Shown here piece after piece: positions 35,108 through 44,693 of a stretch of DNA of 64,000 nt. Under the pieces are notes generated by a model. That model made no database searches and had not been told where the DNA came from. It saw nothing but the letters and a program-made list of their open reading frames with translations. This DNA comes from JABJGO01 sp963921245 (GTDB taxonomy: Bacteria; Pseudomonadota; Alphaproteobacteria; Rhodospirillales; Casp-alpha2): contig CAWUEY030000001.1 in assembly GCA_963921245.4 (NCBI GenBank), positions 2,666,001 through 2,730,000 on the forward strand. Direction: 5' to 3'. Made by a program: the position numbers and the translations under genes. Each line of letters opens with the position of its first letter. Position 1 is the stretch's first letter.

Positions 35108-37396
35108 ATGCCTATCCTGAACGGATTATCAATCAGCACCCTGGGTATGCGCGCCCAGGCAACCGCGCTCCATGTGATCGGCACCAACGTCTCGAACGTC
35201 CAGACCGGCGGCTTCAAAAGAACCGATGTCGAGTTTCAGACCCTGATAAGTGAAAAACTGTTTCAACAATCCGATATCAATGGTACCCGACCAAAGATTT
35301 TGCAGAGGAACTCCATTCAGGGGCATTTGCAGATCACTAACCGGTTGCTGGATTTGGCGATTGTTGGTGACGGCTTTTTTGTTACCCAATCCACACTCGA
35401 CGGCAATGGCCAGTTGCTCTACAACCGCGACGGCAGCTTTGAGACGCGGGTGGTCAATGAGATCACGGTCACCGACCGGCAAACCGGCGATACCTTTCAA
35501 TCCAGCGATTCTTACCTCGCGGACAAGAACGGAAATTTCCTGCTCGGCTACCCGGTCAGTGCGGACGGGACATTTCCTACCACGGGAGAGCCAGTGCCCA
35601 TGAGGGTGGACAGAAACGCCTTCATTGATCTGGGCGCGGTCACCACATCCGCGGAATTACAGGCTAATCTGGATTCCAACGCTGCCATCGTCGGCGACCA
35701 TCTGACGGCAGTATCCAGGCTGGACGTTGGCGGGACTCGCGCTGAAGGAATGGAACTGTTGGCGATTTCATTCATTGATTCCAACGGCACACGGCAAACC
35801 GCCCGTCTGAACTTTACCAAGGCCGATACCAATGAATGGGACGTGTCTGCAACATACAACGGCAACGGTACAGCACAGATTGATGAAATTGAATTGAGCG
35901 GCGACCCTACTGATGTGGGCGATGTCTACAGCATTACCGTGAATGGGACCAGCGTATCTTACACCGCCGTTTCAGGCGATACCCTCACGGATGTTGTTTC
36001 CGGACTGGTTGCCGCTGTGAATGCAGACCCATCTGTATCTGCCGCTGTCACGGCAACCGCAGGGGCCGACAACGGGACTCTACGACTGACTGCAACGGCC
36101 GTGAATACCCCGGTTACGACGACTGCCAGCACAACCAATGGTCCCGACGGTGCGCAATTGGAAACCATAACCATAGGCAGCGTTGCGGCGGGTGAGCGCT
36201 ACAACGTGATCATAGACCGAACAACTGTATCCTATACCGCTACCGCTGTCGACACCGCTGCTACCGTTGCGGCCAGCCTTGTCAGTGCTATCAATGCAAC
36301 CGGAACCGTTAACACGATTGTAACGGCGGCGGCGGGTGCTGCGCCCGGTACTCTGACGCTAACTGGCGATACGGCCGGGGATGTTGTCGGCATCACAAGC
36401 ACCCGAGACACAGCTCAGGTCGATACCGTCACCATCGCCGGAACAGTTGAAGCTGGTGATATCTATAATGTCGCCGTCAATGGCAACAACGTTTCATATG
36501 TAACAACCGGCCTTGAAGCCAATCTTGCGGAAATTCGGGATGCGATTGTATCCGCAATCAATTCGGACGCCACGGTGATGGGCCTGGTAACGGCGGCGGC
36601 GGGAACGGCGGCGGGGGAAATTCTTCTGACATCCGATAATGCCGGCACGGCACACATCACAACCTCCCGAGCCGTGAATGGTGGTGCCACCGCCGACAAT
36701 ATCATTGGGCAGTCAACGACAATCGCCAACGCCACCGCGCAGACAACCGGTATCGACAACACAACAACAACTGCGGCCTTCACGGCTTCTGCCAACGCGG
36801 CATCCGTGACCACGATCGTTGAGGCAGAGGCAATCAATACAACAACAGGCCTAACACGGTTGACCTTCACGGGAGACGGGTTGATTTTATCGCCGGATAC
36901 CGTGTCGTTCGATTTTTCCATTCCGGCGAGTGCCACACTCCCGGCTGCGACGGCCACGTTCGATATGGATGTCTCGAACCTGCACCAATTTGCCAACGGC
37001 TTCCTGTTTCAGGGGTATTCGGAAAATGGCTTTGAGGCCTCGTCCCTGAATGAGGTTACGTTTGACTCACGGGGACGAGTGGTCGGTTTTTTCGATAATG
37101 GTCGAAGCCGGGAACTCTATCAGGTTCCCCTCGCCAAGTTTGCCAACCCTGACGCTCTTGAAACAAAAAATGGTCAGGTGTTTCTGGAAACGACGGAGTC
37201 CGGCACGGCGACCATAGAAACCATTGACCTCAGCGAAATAGCAACCTTTGCGACATCGGTTCGCGAAGTTTCCAACGTTGATCTAGTCGACGAATTCACG
37301 ACATTGATCAAGACACAGCAGGCCTACAACTCATCCGCCAATGCCTTCAGAACGATGGATGAGATGTATCAGGCCGCAACCCAAATGAAACGATAG
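35108..37396 (+). CDS. flgE: Flagellar hook protein FlgE with repeat-expanded domain
   Basis: A 762-residue hook subunit, far longer than the roughly 400-residue enteric form. The N-terminal rod/hook motif MRAQATALHVIGTNVSNVQT and the C-terminal VDEFTTLIKTQQAYNSSANA are intact. Residues about 255-530 hold three tandem modules of about 90 residues, each with a core like GDVYSITVNGTSVSYTAVSG, then a helix with AAINADPSV-type sequence and a LTLTAD strand. The same module occurs once in FlgL. It is transcribed from its own sigma-54 promoter and ends at a strong terminator. Confidence 0.93.
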   Translation: MPILNGLSISTLGMRAQATALHVIGTNVSNVQTGGFKRTDVEFQTLISEKLFQQSDINGTRPKILQRNSIQGHLQITNRLLDLAIVGDGFFVTQSTLDGNGQLLYNRDGSFETRVVNEITVTDRQTGDTFQSSDSYLADKNGNFLLGYPVSADGTFPTTGEPVPMRVDRNAFIDLGAVTTSAELQANLDSNAAIVGDHLTAVSRLDVGGTRAEGMELLAISFIDSNGTRQTARLNFTKADTNEWDVSATYNGNGTAQIDEIELSGDPTDVGDVYSITVNGTSVSYTAVSGDTLTDVVSGLVAAVNADPSVSAAVTATAGADNGTLRLTATAVNTPVTTTASTTNGPDGAQLETITIGSVAAGERYNVIIDRTTVSYTATAVDTAATVAASLVSAINATGTVNTIVTAAAGAAPGTLTLTGDTAGDVVGITSTRDTAQVDTVTIAGTVEAGDIYNVAVNGNNVSYVTTGLEANLAEIRDAIVSAINSDATVMGLVTAAAGTAAGEILLTSDNAGTAHITTSRAVNGGATADNIIGQSTTIANATAQTTGIDNTTTTAAFTASANAASVTTIVEAEAINTTTGLTRLTFTGDGLILSPDTVSFDFSIPASATLPAATATFDMDVSNLHQFANGFLFQGYSENGFEASSLNEVTFDSRGRVVGFFDNGRSRELYQVPLAKFANPDALETKNGQVFLETTESGTATIETIDLSEIATFATSVREVSNVDLVDEFTTLIKTQQAYNSSANAFRTMDEMYQAATQMKR

Positions 37397-37434
37397 GAAC
37401 CCCGGCTTCCGGCGCAAACCGGAACGCCCCCCAA

Positions 37435-37470
37435 CGGACCGTTTCCTCCGGAAACGGCCCGTTTTTTATC
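37435..37470 (+). terminator. Rho-independent terminator after flgE
   Basis: CCGTTTCC (37439-37446) pairs with GGAAACGG (37450-37457), extended by outer CGG/CCG, and is followed by six T residues. It separates flgE from the flgI transcript. Confidence 0.85.
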
Positions 37471-37583
37471 CTCCCGGCACATTTTGCCTACCTGGGCTGA
37501 ATCGATTGCCGGAAGCATCCGGTGATGCCTCCAGCCACGCCACAGAAACTGTTAATTATCAATTACTTGCACATCACCCATAT

Positions 37584-37599
37584 TGGCACGGTTTTCGCA
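37584..37599 (+). promoter_or_regulatory. Sigma-54 promoter of the flgI operon
   Basis: TGGCACGGTTTTCGCA has the full -24 TGGCACG and a -12 GC at exact spacing; the -12 deviates only as TCGCA for TTGCA. It lies about 82 bp before flgI, the same geometry as at flgE. Confidence 0.8.
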
Positions 37600-37680
37600 A
37601 GTAACACACCAAGTAACACATGAAAATGCCTGAACAACGGACATAACAAAGACAGCGAAGACACCCCAGGTAGGAACACC

Positions 37681-38799
37681 ATGCCAAAACGGTTTATTTT
37701 TGCCGCTATTTCCGTGTTGATGACGGTCGGTTTTCTGATCGATACCGCGATGGCTGCCTCACGCATCAAGGATATCGTCGAGGTGCAGGGTGTTCGTGAA
37801 AACATGTTGGTTGGATATGGTCTGGTTGTTGGTCTCGACGGAACTGGTGATTCAATCGACGACGGTCATTTTACCAAGGAAAGCCTGCAATCCATGCTGA
37901 ATCGCATGGGTATCAAGACGACCGATGATGCGGTCGATTCAGATAACATCGCCGCGGTCATGGTCACCGCCGTTTTACCGCCCTTCGCCCGTCAGGGTAG
38001 CCGGATTGATGTTACAGTCAGTGCTCTCGGCGACTCATCCAGCCTCCTGGGTGGCACCCTTCTGGTTACACCACTGCTTGGTGCTGATGGTGAGGTCTAC
38101 GCCGTGTCGCAAGGGCAGCTCGCTGTTGGTGGTTTTTCTGCTGCCGGTGACGCAGAAACGATTATCAAAGGTGTTCCTACAAGTGCCAGGATCGCAAACG
38201 GGGCCATCATCGAACGTGAATTGGTGTTCGATATGTCAAACATGCAGGAGATCACTCTTAATCTCCGCAATCCGGATTTCACCACGGCGCGGCGGATATC
38301 ACAGGCGATCAATGCGTTCATGGGTTCCGCCATGTCCGATGTCACCGATCTCAGTACGGTCGTCGTTCACGTGCCCGACGGGTACACCGGTGGTGCCGTT
38401 GGCGTCCTGACGGATATTGAGCAGCTCCGTGTTGAACCTGACTCTTTGGCCAAAGTCGTCATTGATGAGCAGTCCGGTGTCATCGTCATGGGAGACCATG
38501 TACGGATCAGCACCGTCGCGATTGCCCAGGGCAACCTGACTATCCGTATCACAGAAGCTGAACAGGTTTTTCAACCTGGACCGTTTGCCGAAATCGGGAC
38601 AACCGCCACCGTGGAGCGCACGGATATCCAGATTGATGAAGGTCCAGATCGCCGACTCACTGTTGTTGATGGTGGTGTGACCTTGCAGGAGCTGGTGAAC
38701 GGTCTGAATGCTCTCGGGATCGGTCCACGCGACATGATCACGATTTTGCAGGCGGTTAAAGCTGCCGGTGCGCTGCAAGCTGATATTGAGGTGATGTGA
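37681..38799 (+). CDS. flgI: Flagellar P-ring protein FlgI
   Basis: A 372-residue periplasmic ring protein. A signal peptide (FIFAAISVLMTVGFLIDTAMA) precedes ASRIKDIVEVQGVRENMLVG, then YGLVVGLDGTGDS and the C-terminal TLQELVNGLNALGIGPRDMI, all typical of FlgI. It is first in an operon with a flgJ-type gene, flgN, flgK and flgL, coupled to the next gene by an ATGA overlap at 38796-38799. Transcription is likely from the sigma-54 site at 37584. Confidence 0.95.
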   Translation: MPKRFIFAAISVLMTVGFLIDTAMAASRIKDIVEVQGVRENMLVGYGLVVGLDGTGDSIDDGHFTKESLQSMLNRMGIKTTDDAVDSDNIAAVMVTAVLPPFARQGSRIDVTVSALGDSSSLLGGTLLVTPLLGADGEVYAVSQGQLAVGGFSAAGDAETIIKGVPTSARIANGAIIERELVFDMSNMQEITLNLRNPDFTTARRISQAINAFMGSAMSDVTDLSTVVVHVPDGYTGGAVGVLTDIEQLRVEPDSLAKVVIDEQSGVIVMGDHVRISTVAIAQGNLTIRITEAEQVFQPGPFAEIGTTATVERTDIQIDEGPDRRLTVVDGGVTLQELVNGLNALGIGPRDMITILQAVKAAGALQADIEVM

Positions 38800-39119
38800 T
38801 GAGTGGACTGGATATCACAAACGCCACGCACGCGTACCAAAACACCGCGCAGGCACCTCAGGTACCCAAGAAGGCGAACTTGCGGCAACTCCAGAAAGTT
38901 GCACAGGACTTTGAATCCCTGTTCTTAAGTCAGGCTCTTCAACCCATGTTCGCCAACGTCGAACCGGAAGGTCCTTTTGGAGGGGGCCCAGCCAATGACA
39001 TCTGGAAATCCATGCAGGTGGAAGAATACGGCAAGGCCATCGCGAAAAACGGCGGCATTGGAATCGCTGATGTTGTCATGAAGCAGCTTCTGATCGCACA
39101 GGAGAATGCACAGCAATGA
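38799..39119 (+). CDS. flgJ: FlgJ-type rod-binding protein (no muramidase domain)
   Basis: A 106-residue protein matching the N-terminal rod-scaffold domain of FlgJ: QKVAQDFESLFLSQALQPMF, then GGGPANDIWKSMQVEEYGKA and GGIGIADVVMKQLL. The C-terminal peptidoglycan hydrolase domain of enteric FlgJ is absent, as is usual in Alphaproteobacteria, where a separate hydrolase acts. ATG at 38799 overlaps the flgI stop; a GTG one codon earlier is also possible. It overlaps flgN by 4 bp. Confidence 0.88.
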   Translation: MSGLDITNATHAYQNTAQAPQVPKKANLRQLQKVAQDFESLFLSQALQPMFANVEPEGPFGGGPANDIWKSMQVEEYGKAIAKNGGIGIADVVMKQLLIAQENAQQ

Positions 39120-39559
39120 ATATGAACGAGAAAACAGAAACGCTGATGAGCGTTATCGAGCGGCTGATTGGAATATTGAGCGAGGAGAACGCAAACCTGA
39201 GTGAGCGCAAATTCAACGTAATCGGCACTTCCGTGGAGGAAAAGGATCGTTTGTGCAGGGCTTTTGAATTGCTGGTTCGCGGCCTGGTAAAGGATGCAAA
39301 CAACATTGACGATTCTGATGAGGAACTGCGCGCCCGGCTCCGTGACATGGGTGGGCAACTAAAAGCTCTCATCGACGCGAACATGAGTTCACTGAAACAG
39401 GCCATTTCTGCAAATGAACGGCTTATGAATGCGGTAAGGGATGCTGCTATTCAATGCACCCCAAAAGCCGAATACTACACTCAATCCGGAAGCATGACGC
39501 AAGGCGCCCGTATTGATGCCAAGTCACCGTCACCGGTCTCGATTAACCAGGTTTTGTAG
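39116..39559 (+). CDS. FlgN-like flagellar export chaperone
   Basis: A 147-residue, mainly helical protein: MSVIERLIGILSEENANLSE, then VEEKDRLCRAFELLVRGL and SLKQAISANERLMNAVRDA. This matches FlgN-family chaperones, which bind FlgK and FlgL in the cytosol before export. Its place just before flgK and flgL, with an ATGA overlap to the rod gene, supports the role. Identity to characterised FlgN is low in this group, so no symbol is given. Confidence 0.75.
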   Translation: MNMNEKTETLMSVIERLIGILSEENANLSERKFNVIGTSVEEKDRLCRAFELLVRGLVKDANNIDDSDEELRARLRDMGGQLKALIDANMSSLKQAISANERLMNAVRDAAIQCTPKAEYYTQSGSMTQGARIDAKSPSPVSINQVL

Positions 39560-39577
39560 GGATATTGGAAAGAACCC

Positions 39578-41788
39578 ATGGGAACCATTACCGGTGCATT
39601 GCGGGCTGCTCAGAGTGGATTGTTAACCACGCAAGCCGCCGTTGATGCTGCAGCTAGGAACATTGCGAACGCGAATACAGAGGGTTATTCCCGGAAAATC
39701 ATTAACTTCGAAAACCGGGTCCTTGCCGGTCATGGTGCTGGTGTTCAGCTTTCGGAATTCACGAGATCCATTGATGAAGGGTTGCTGAAAGATCTGCGCC
39801 GCGAGCTTTCAGAAACCAGCTTACTGGACAAACAGGTTACCTACTTCACACGTATTCAAAACATGTTTGGCTCGCCCGGTGACAATACGTCCCTCTCCCA
39901 TGTGGTGAACCAGTTCCATCAGGCGGTTGAATCTCTGGCTCTTTCTCCGGACAAAACTTTGGAGCAAAGCGAGTTTGTTCGGTTTGCTCAAGAAATCGGC
40001 CTCAAACTTCAATCGATGACAGAAGAAATCCAGGCCTTACGTCTTCAGGCCGATAAGGAAATCGAAGAGGCCGTCAACCGGATCAACGCGCTCACAGGGA
40101 AAATTGCGGAGACCAGTGACAAAATTATCCGTAACGAAGCGATTTCCAATGATGTTACCGACCTGCTTGATATTCGTGACCAGGCCTTGAAGGACCTGTC
40201 CTCCTTGGTAGAGATAACGACTTTCCCGCGCAATGATGGTGATTTGGTCGTGTTTACCACAGATGGTTTTCCCCTCGTTGACAGAACCGCCAACATAGTT
40301 ACCCACGCCGCTGTTGGTAACCTGACCACCACATCGACGTTTGCAGCCGGAAACATCAACGGTATTTTTGTTGGTGGTTCAGGCGAAGATGACGAGATAA
40401 CAAATCGGATTACCGGCGGTGAACTGGCAGCATTGATTGCCCAAAGAGATGACGTTCTCCCAAATCTACAAAGCCAGCTTGATGAACTGGCATCGGAAGT
40501 ACGTGATCTCGTGAATTCCATCCACAATCGAGGCACGCCGGTCCCTGGTCTTCAAAGCATGTCAGGAAATCGCAGATTCATTGACGCCGAAACCCAGACC
40601 ATAACCCTAGACCCGACAAATAGTAGTAATGATGTCTCCATTTTGCTGTTCGACAGTTCCGGCGAACAATTGGATACAACAACACTGAACACCATCATGG
40701 TCTCCGGAAGCTACGGGACCGGCACTCAGGCAAATTTTGGCCCATGGTCAATTACGGAGGTCGCCGCAACTGTAGAAGATTGGTTACAGGCCAATGGCGC
40801 TGGTTCAGCGACGGTTTCGGTCGACCCCGAAACCTATAAACTGAATATTGAACTCAATAACATCTCTGTTTATTTGGCCTTCCGTGATGAAACGGCCACC
40901 GCTGACGGCAGTGCACCCGCAGACGCCGAAATCGGTTTCGATTCTGATGGTGACGGTGATGTTGATGAGATCATCTTCGGATTTTCCAACTTCTTTAAAC
41001 TGAACGATTTATATGCCGACAGTTCCAACGGCAACCTCTATGATTCTGAGCAACTTTCAAGTTCATTCACATCCTCCGCCGCGACCCTGACGTTTTATGA
41101 TTCCGCTGGTGGTGTCGGCAACGGCAATGAAATCGGGACCGTATCCATTGACGCGATGGCCTCGTTATCAGAGATTGCCGAGGCCATTAATGATGAAAAT
41201 TTTGGCGTAAAAGCTGCCATTATTCCCGATGGGTCAGGATTCCGTCTGCGGTTACTTAACGACGACGCCCGAGAGATGATCATTACCCAAGGGCCATCCG
41301 ACACGCTCCTAAACGATATCGGATTGAAACAGTCAACTGCTCGCGCCGCTGCGACCTTACACGTTCGCGATGATATTCAGGAGACACCCGGCCTGGCGGC
41401 GGTGGCACAAGCTCAATACGATATAACCCGTGGCCGCTATATCGTAAACGCTGGTAACAACACGGTTATTCAGCAAATGGCCGATGCATTAAGCACAAAA
41501 CAGGCCTTTGATAGTGTCGGTGGCCTCATCGGATCAGACAAAACAATCGAAGAGTTCTCTATCGACATTTTAGCCCGTCAGGCAAACCTCGCAGACATCA
41601 ACAAGTCCCAGCTAGACGCTCAGATTAGCCTGACCCAGGCCCTGGAACTGGAGTCAGAGGGTATTAGCGGGGTCAACATCGATGAAGAGATGTCCAATCT
41701 TATTGTCTTCCAGCAATCATTTTCCGCTTCAGCACGTGTGATTTCTGTGATTCAGCGGATGTTTGAAGCCCTTGAAAACGCGGTCTAA
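39578..41788 (+). CDS. flgK: Flagellar hook-associated protein 1 FlgK
   Basis: A 736-residue hook-filament junction protein. The N-terminal motif AARNIANANTEGYSRKIINF and the C-terminal EEMSNLIVFQQSFSASARVI are the conserved coiled-coil ends. The middle is enlarged over the enteric protein (about 550) with an acidic segment DSDGDGDVDEIIFGF that resembles a calcium-binding loop. It follows flgN by 18 bp and precedes flgL by 18 bp. Confidence 0.93.
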   Translation: MGTITGALRAAQSGLLTTQAAVDAAARNIANANTEGYSRKIINFENRVLAGHGAGVQLSEFTRSIDEGLLKDLRRELSETSLLDKQVTYFTRIQNMFGSPGDNTSLSHVVNQFHQAVESLALSPDKTLEQSEFVRFAQEIGLKLQSMTEEIQALRLQADKEIEEAVNRINALTGKIAETSDKIIRNEAISNDVTDLLDIRDQALKDLSSLVEITTFPRNDGDLVVFTTDGFPLVDRTANIVTHAAVGNLTTTSTFAAGNINGIFVGGSGEDDEITNRITGGELAALIAQRDDVLPNLQSQLDELASEVRDLVNSIHNRGTPVPGLQSMSGNRRFIDAETQTITLDPTNSSNDVSILLFDSSGEQLDTTTLNTIMVSGSYGTGTQANFGPWSITEVAATVEDWLQANGAGSATVSVDPETYKLNIELNNISVYLAFRDETATADGSAPADAEIGFDSDGDGDVDEIIFGFSNFFKLNDLYADSSNGNLYDSEQLSSSFTSSAATLTFYDSAGGVGNGNEIGTVSIDAMASLSEIAEAINDENFGVKAAIIPDGSGFRLRLLNDDAREMIITQGPSDTLLNDIGLKQSTARAAATLHVRDDIQETPGLAAVAQAQYDITRGRYIVNAGNNTVIQQMADALSTKQAFDSVGGLIGSDKTIEEFSIDILARQANLADINKSQLDAQISLTQALELESEGISGVNIDEEMSNLIVFQQSFSASARVISVIQRMFEALENAV

Positions 41789-41806
41789 CGGTCAGGAAAT
41801 AGTGAT

Positions 41807-44524
41807 ATGATCAGAATTTCCGATGCAGCCTCGATCAATAGCTTGATCAACAACATGATGCGAACCAAGCAACGTGTCGATGACGCCAATTTTCAAGTTG
41901 TAAGCGGCAAGGTCTCGCGCGAATACGCCGGTATCGCACGGGAATCTCAACGGTTGGTCAGTATGGAAGCCACTCGGGATCTGAATGTTCGGTTTATAGA
42001 GAACAATAAAATCGCGAAGCTTCGCCTCGACACCATGACGAATTCTATTGAGTCGTCAGAGAAAACTATCAAGGATATGAGAAGAATGTTGGGAAATTTC
42101 CTGACCGCCGGGAAATTTGACCAGAACAGTGTTGAGAATCTACAAAAGTTTGCCTTCAACGCCCTGCTCAACCTAGAAGCATACCTCAATGTGGAAATCG
42201 ACGGACAGTTTTTGTTTTCCGGTAGTCGCACGAATGAACTTCCGGTCGATCTGGGGCTGACGAACCTTGAGGCATTTCAGCAAGACTATGATGGCAGCAT
42301 CAGTGAGTATCCAACCACTCGGGATGCCCATCTGGTTCAACTGAGCATGAGCGAAGACACAACAAAGCAGAATCTGAAATACATAACGTCCTCAAACTGG
42401 TTAACCTTTCGTCAGGATGACGATGGTGATGCGACTGACGGGGGTACGAGCTCAATAGAAGCTACCAGTGCCCTTTTTTCAGACTATGAAGTGGGTAGCC
42501 GTATCAATGTTACCGGCACAGCCAATAACAATGGTGAATACACCGTTCAAAGCGTTTCAAGCGACGGCACCAAGATATTCGTTACGACGGAGATGCTAAC
42601 CGCGGAGGAGACCCCGCTGGGTTTGACCGATGAAACAACAACCGGTGTTGCCCAGGTGGATACATTGACATTGGGCGGAACATTTGAAGCTGGTGACGTG
42701 TTTACGGTCAATATTAACGGGACACCCCTCTCCTACACGGCTGTTGCCGGTGACATCGACATTGACGGTGTTCGATCCTCTCTGCGCGCTGCAATCAATG
42801 CCGATCCCACGCTTAGCGGAATCGTCACGGCAAGTGATGGTGGCGCCGGTGAACTCGTGCTAACCGCGGATAACCCCGGTGTTTCCTTTACAACGACAGC
42901 TTTCGCGGCAAATGGCGGTGTAACCGACGACAGCACAATCACGATCACCAACACGACGCCCAACGACGGAAATGTAACGTTCACCCTTGATAATGGTACA
43001 ACAATCTCAAATGACCTGACCGGCGATGTTACGTTTGATCGTTCCGCTGGCACCATCGCAGCATCCAACGCCAATGCTTTTGACGCGGTATCCGTTGGTG
43101 ATGTGATCAATATCAGCGGTGATAATGCCAGCAAGGGCACTTATGTTACGGTGACAGCCATTGGTGCGAGTAACCAGACACTAACTGTTACAGCAGGTGC
43201 AACAATCACCACCATTGATGGCACTGTCATTGATGCGAATGATACGGCCCGGATGATTTTTGATCGGACGAACGATACAATTACCGCAGACAACGCGGTA
43301 TTCGGTGATTTGAGGGCCGGAGACAAGTTTACCGTTGCGGGAACGCTTAACAACAACGGCGACTATACAGTCAGCTCCGTATCCGATGATGGACGCACGA
43401 TAACCATTGCGTCTTCGAAATTGACCGATGAGGGATCCGGAAGCGGCAGCACTTTCTTCGATTACAACGTCGGAACCCGTTTCCAGTTCGACGCCACGGC
43501 AGAAACCATTCAGGCACAAAACATCGACGGCAGTCTATTAACGGGTGCGTTCAGTGAACTGGAAGCTGGCGATTCCTTCACTCTGTCCGGCACTGTAAAC
43601 AACGATGGTATCTATACGGTCGGATCAATCTCAACGGATGGCGCAACGATTACCCTCGCAGCGTCAACACCTCTTGTCGGCAGTGATGCTATCGACAATG
43701 ACGGTGCTGGTGTTGCCGCGCCTGCACGAAACTTCACTTTGCGGACCGGCAATGGAATTGTCTTCACAGCATCATCCAACACAATAACCCTTCAGGACAT
43801 TACTTCCGCTGCAGGGACAGAGGATATCTTCGATAATCTTCGTGTCGGTCAGCAGATCACGATTTCAGGCACAGCAAGCAACAACGGAACATTCACAATC
43901 GCCTCTATCGCACCGGATGGAGCGAGCTTTACCGTCAGTGAAGACATTACCGTCGATGAAACATTCGACCCCAGTACTGCGGGTACGCAAGTAAGTCTGC
44001 AGATATTTTCCGCAGATGGAACGATAGAGTCTTCACAGTCCTACTACGGGGGCAATGATTTTGTGACGACCCATCGTGTCGATGAGAGACGGCTCATTGA
44101 TTGGGATGTGAATGCTTCTCATCCGGCATTTGAAAAAGCCATCCGTGCCATGGGCATCCTTGCCCAAGGGCAGTTTGGAAGCGAAGGCGGACTGGACCAA
44201 AATACGGACCGTATCAAGGACGCATTATACCTTTTGAACGATTCTATAACGTCACCGGCCGAGGGAACGCCACCTTACGGCGACGAAATACAGAGAGGTA
44301 TGGATGACATTTTCTTTGACCTGGGTTTAAAACAGGTTGTCATCAAAGAAACAAATGTTTCACAGGAAAATTTCAACAATCTGCTGGAAGGTTTTATCAC
44401 CGACACGGAAGACGTTGACAAACTGGAGGCGATCACGCGTCTACTGGATGAGCAACGTGCGTTAAGTGCGTCGTACCAGGCTATGTCCCGCGTCTTTACG
44501 ATGAGCCTGGCTGATTTTCTATAA
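41807..44524 (+). CDS. flgL: Flagellar hook-associated protein 3 FlgL, greatly enlarged
   Basis: A 905-residue protein against roughly 300-400 in most bacteria. The ends are flagellin-like: ASINSLINNMMRTKQRVDDA at the N-terminus and EQRALSASYQAMSRVFTMSL at the C-terminus. The insert carries one module shared with FlgE (about residues 281-378, GDVFTVNINGTPLSYTAVAG). It also carries at least five copies of a short beta module of the form SGT-NNNG-Y-TV-S-V-S-DG-T-I, for example AGTLNNNGDYTVSSVSDDGR. These probably form surface domains at the hook-filament junction. Confidence 0.9.
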   Translation: MIRISDAASINSLINNMMRTKQRVDDANFQVVSGKVSREYAGIARESQRLVSMEATRDLNVRFIENNKIAKLRLDTMTNSIESSEKTIKDMRRMLGNFLTAGKFDQNSVENLQKFAFNALLNLEAYLNVEIDGQFLFSGSRTNELPVDLGLTNLEAFQQDYDGSISEYPTTRDAHLVQLSMSEDTTKQNLKYITSSNWLTFRQDDDGDATDGGTSSIEATSALFSDYEVGSRINVTGTANNNGEYTVQSVSSDGTKIFVTTEMLTAEETPLGLTDETTTGVAQVDTLTLGGTFEAGDVFTVNINGTPLSYTAVAGDIDIDGVRSSLRAAINADPTLSGIVTASDGGAGELVLTADNPGVSFTTTAFAANGGVTDDSTITITNTTPNDGNVTFTLDNGTTISNDLTGDVTFDRSAGTIAASNANAFDAVSVGDVINISGDNASKGTYVTVTAIGASNQTLTVTAGATITTIDGTVIDANDTARMIFDRTNDTITADNAVFGDLRAGDKFTVAGTLNNNGDYTVSSVSDDGRTITIASSKLTDEGSGSGSTFFDYNVGTRFQFDATAETIQAQNIDGSLLTGAFSELEAGDSFTLSGTVNNDGIYTVGSISTDGATITLAASTPLVGSDAIDNDGAGVAAPARNFTLRTGNGIVFTASSNTITLQDITSAAGTEDIFDNLRVGQQITISGTASNNGTFTIASIAPDGASFTVSEDITVDETFDPSTAGTQVSLQIFSADGTIESSQSYYGGNDFVTTHRVDERRLIDWDVNASHPAFEKAIRAMGILAQGQFGSEGGLDQNTDRIKDALYLLNDSITSPAEGTPPYGDEIQRGMDDIFFDLGLKQVVIKETNVSQENFNNLLEGFITDTEDVDKLEAITRLLDEQRALSASYQAMSRVFTMSLADFL

Positions 44525-44693
44525 ACAGAAACGCTAAAAAACAGAAATAAACAACTTTTCTGCACAATTTTAGTGATTAAAAAAGAATAGGAGGCTTAAG
44601 TTGCTTGCACAAGGTGAAAACACTGGGTTAGATGACAATAATGAGAGCCCGGTCGGCTTTGGAACCGCAGACTTGCGAATGGGAGGGGCCAAA

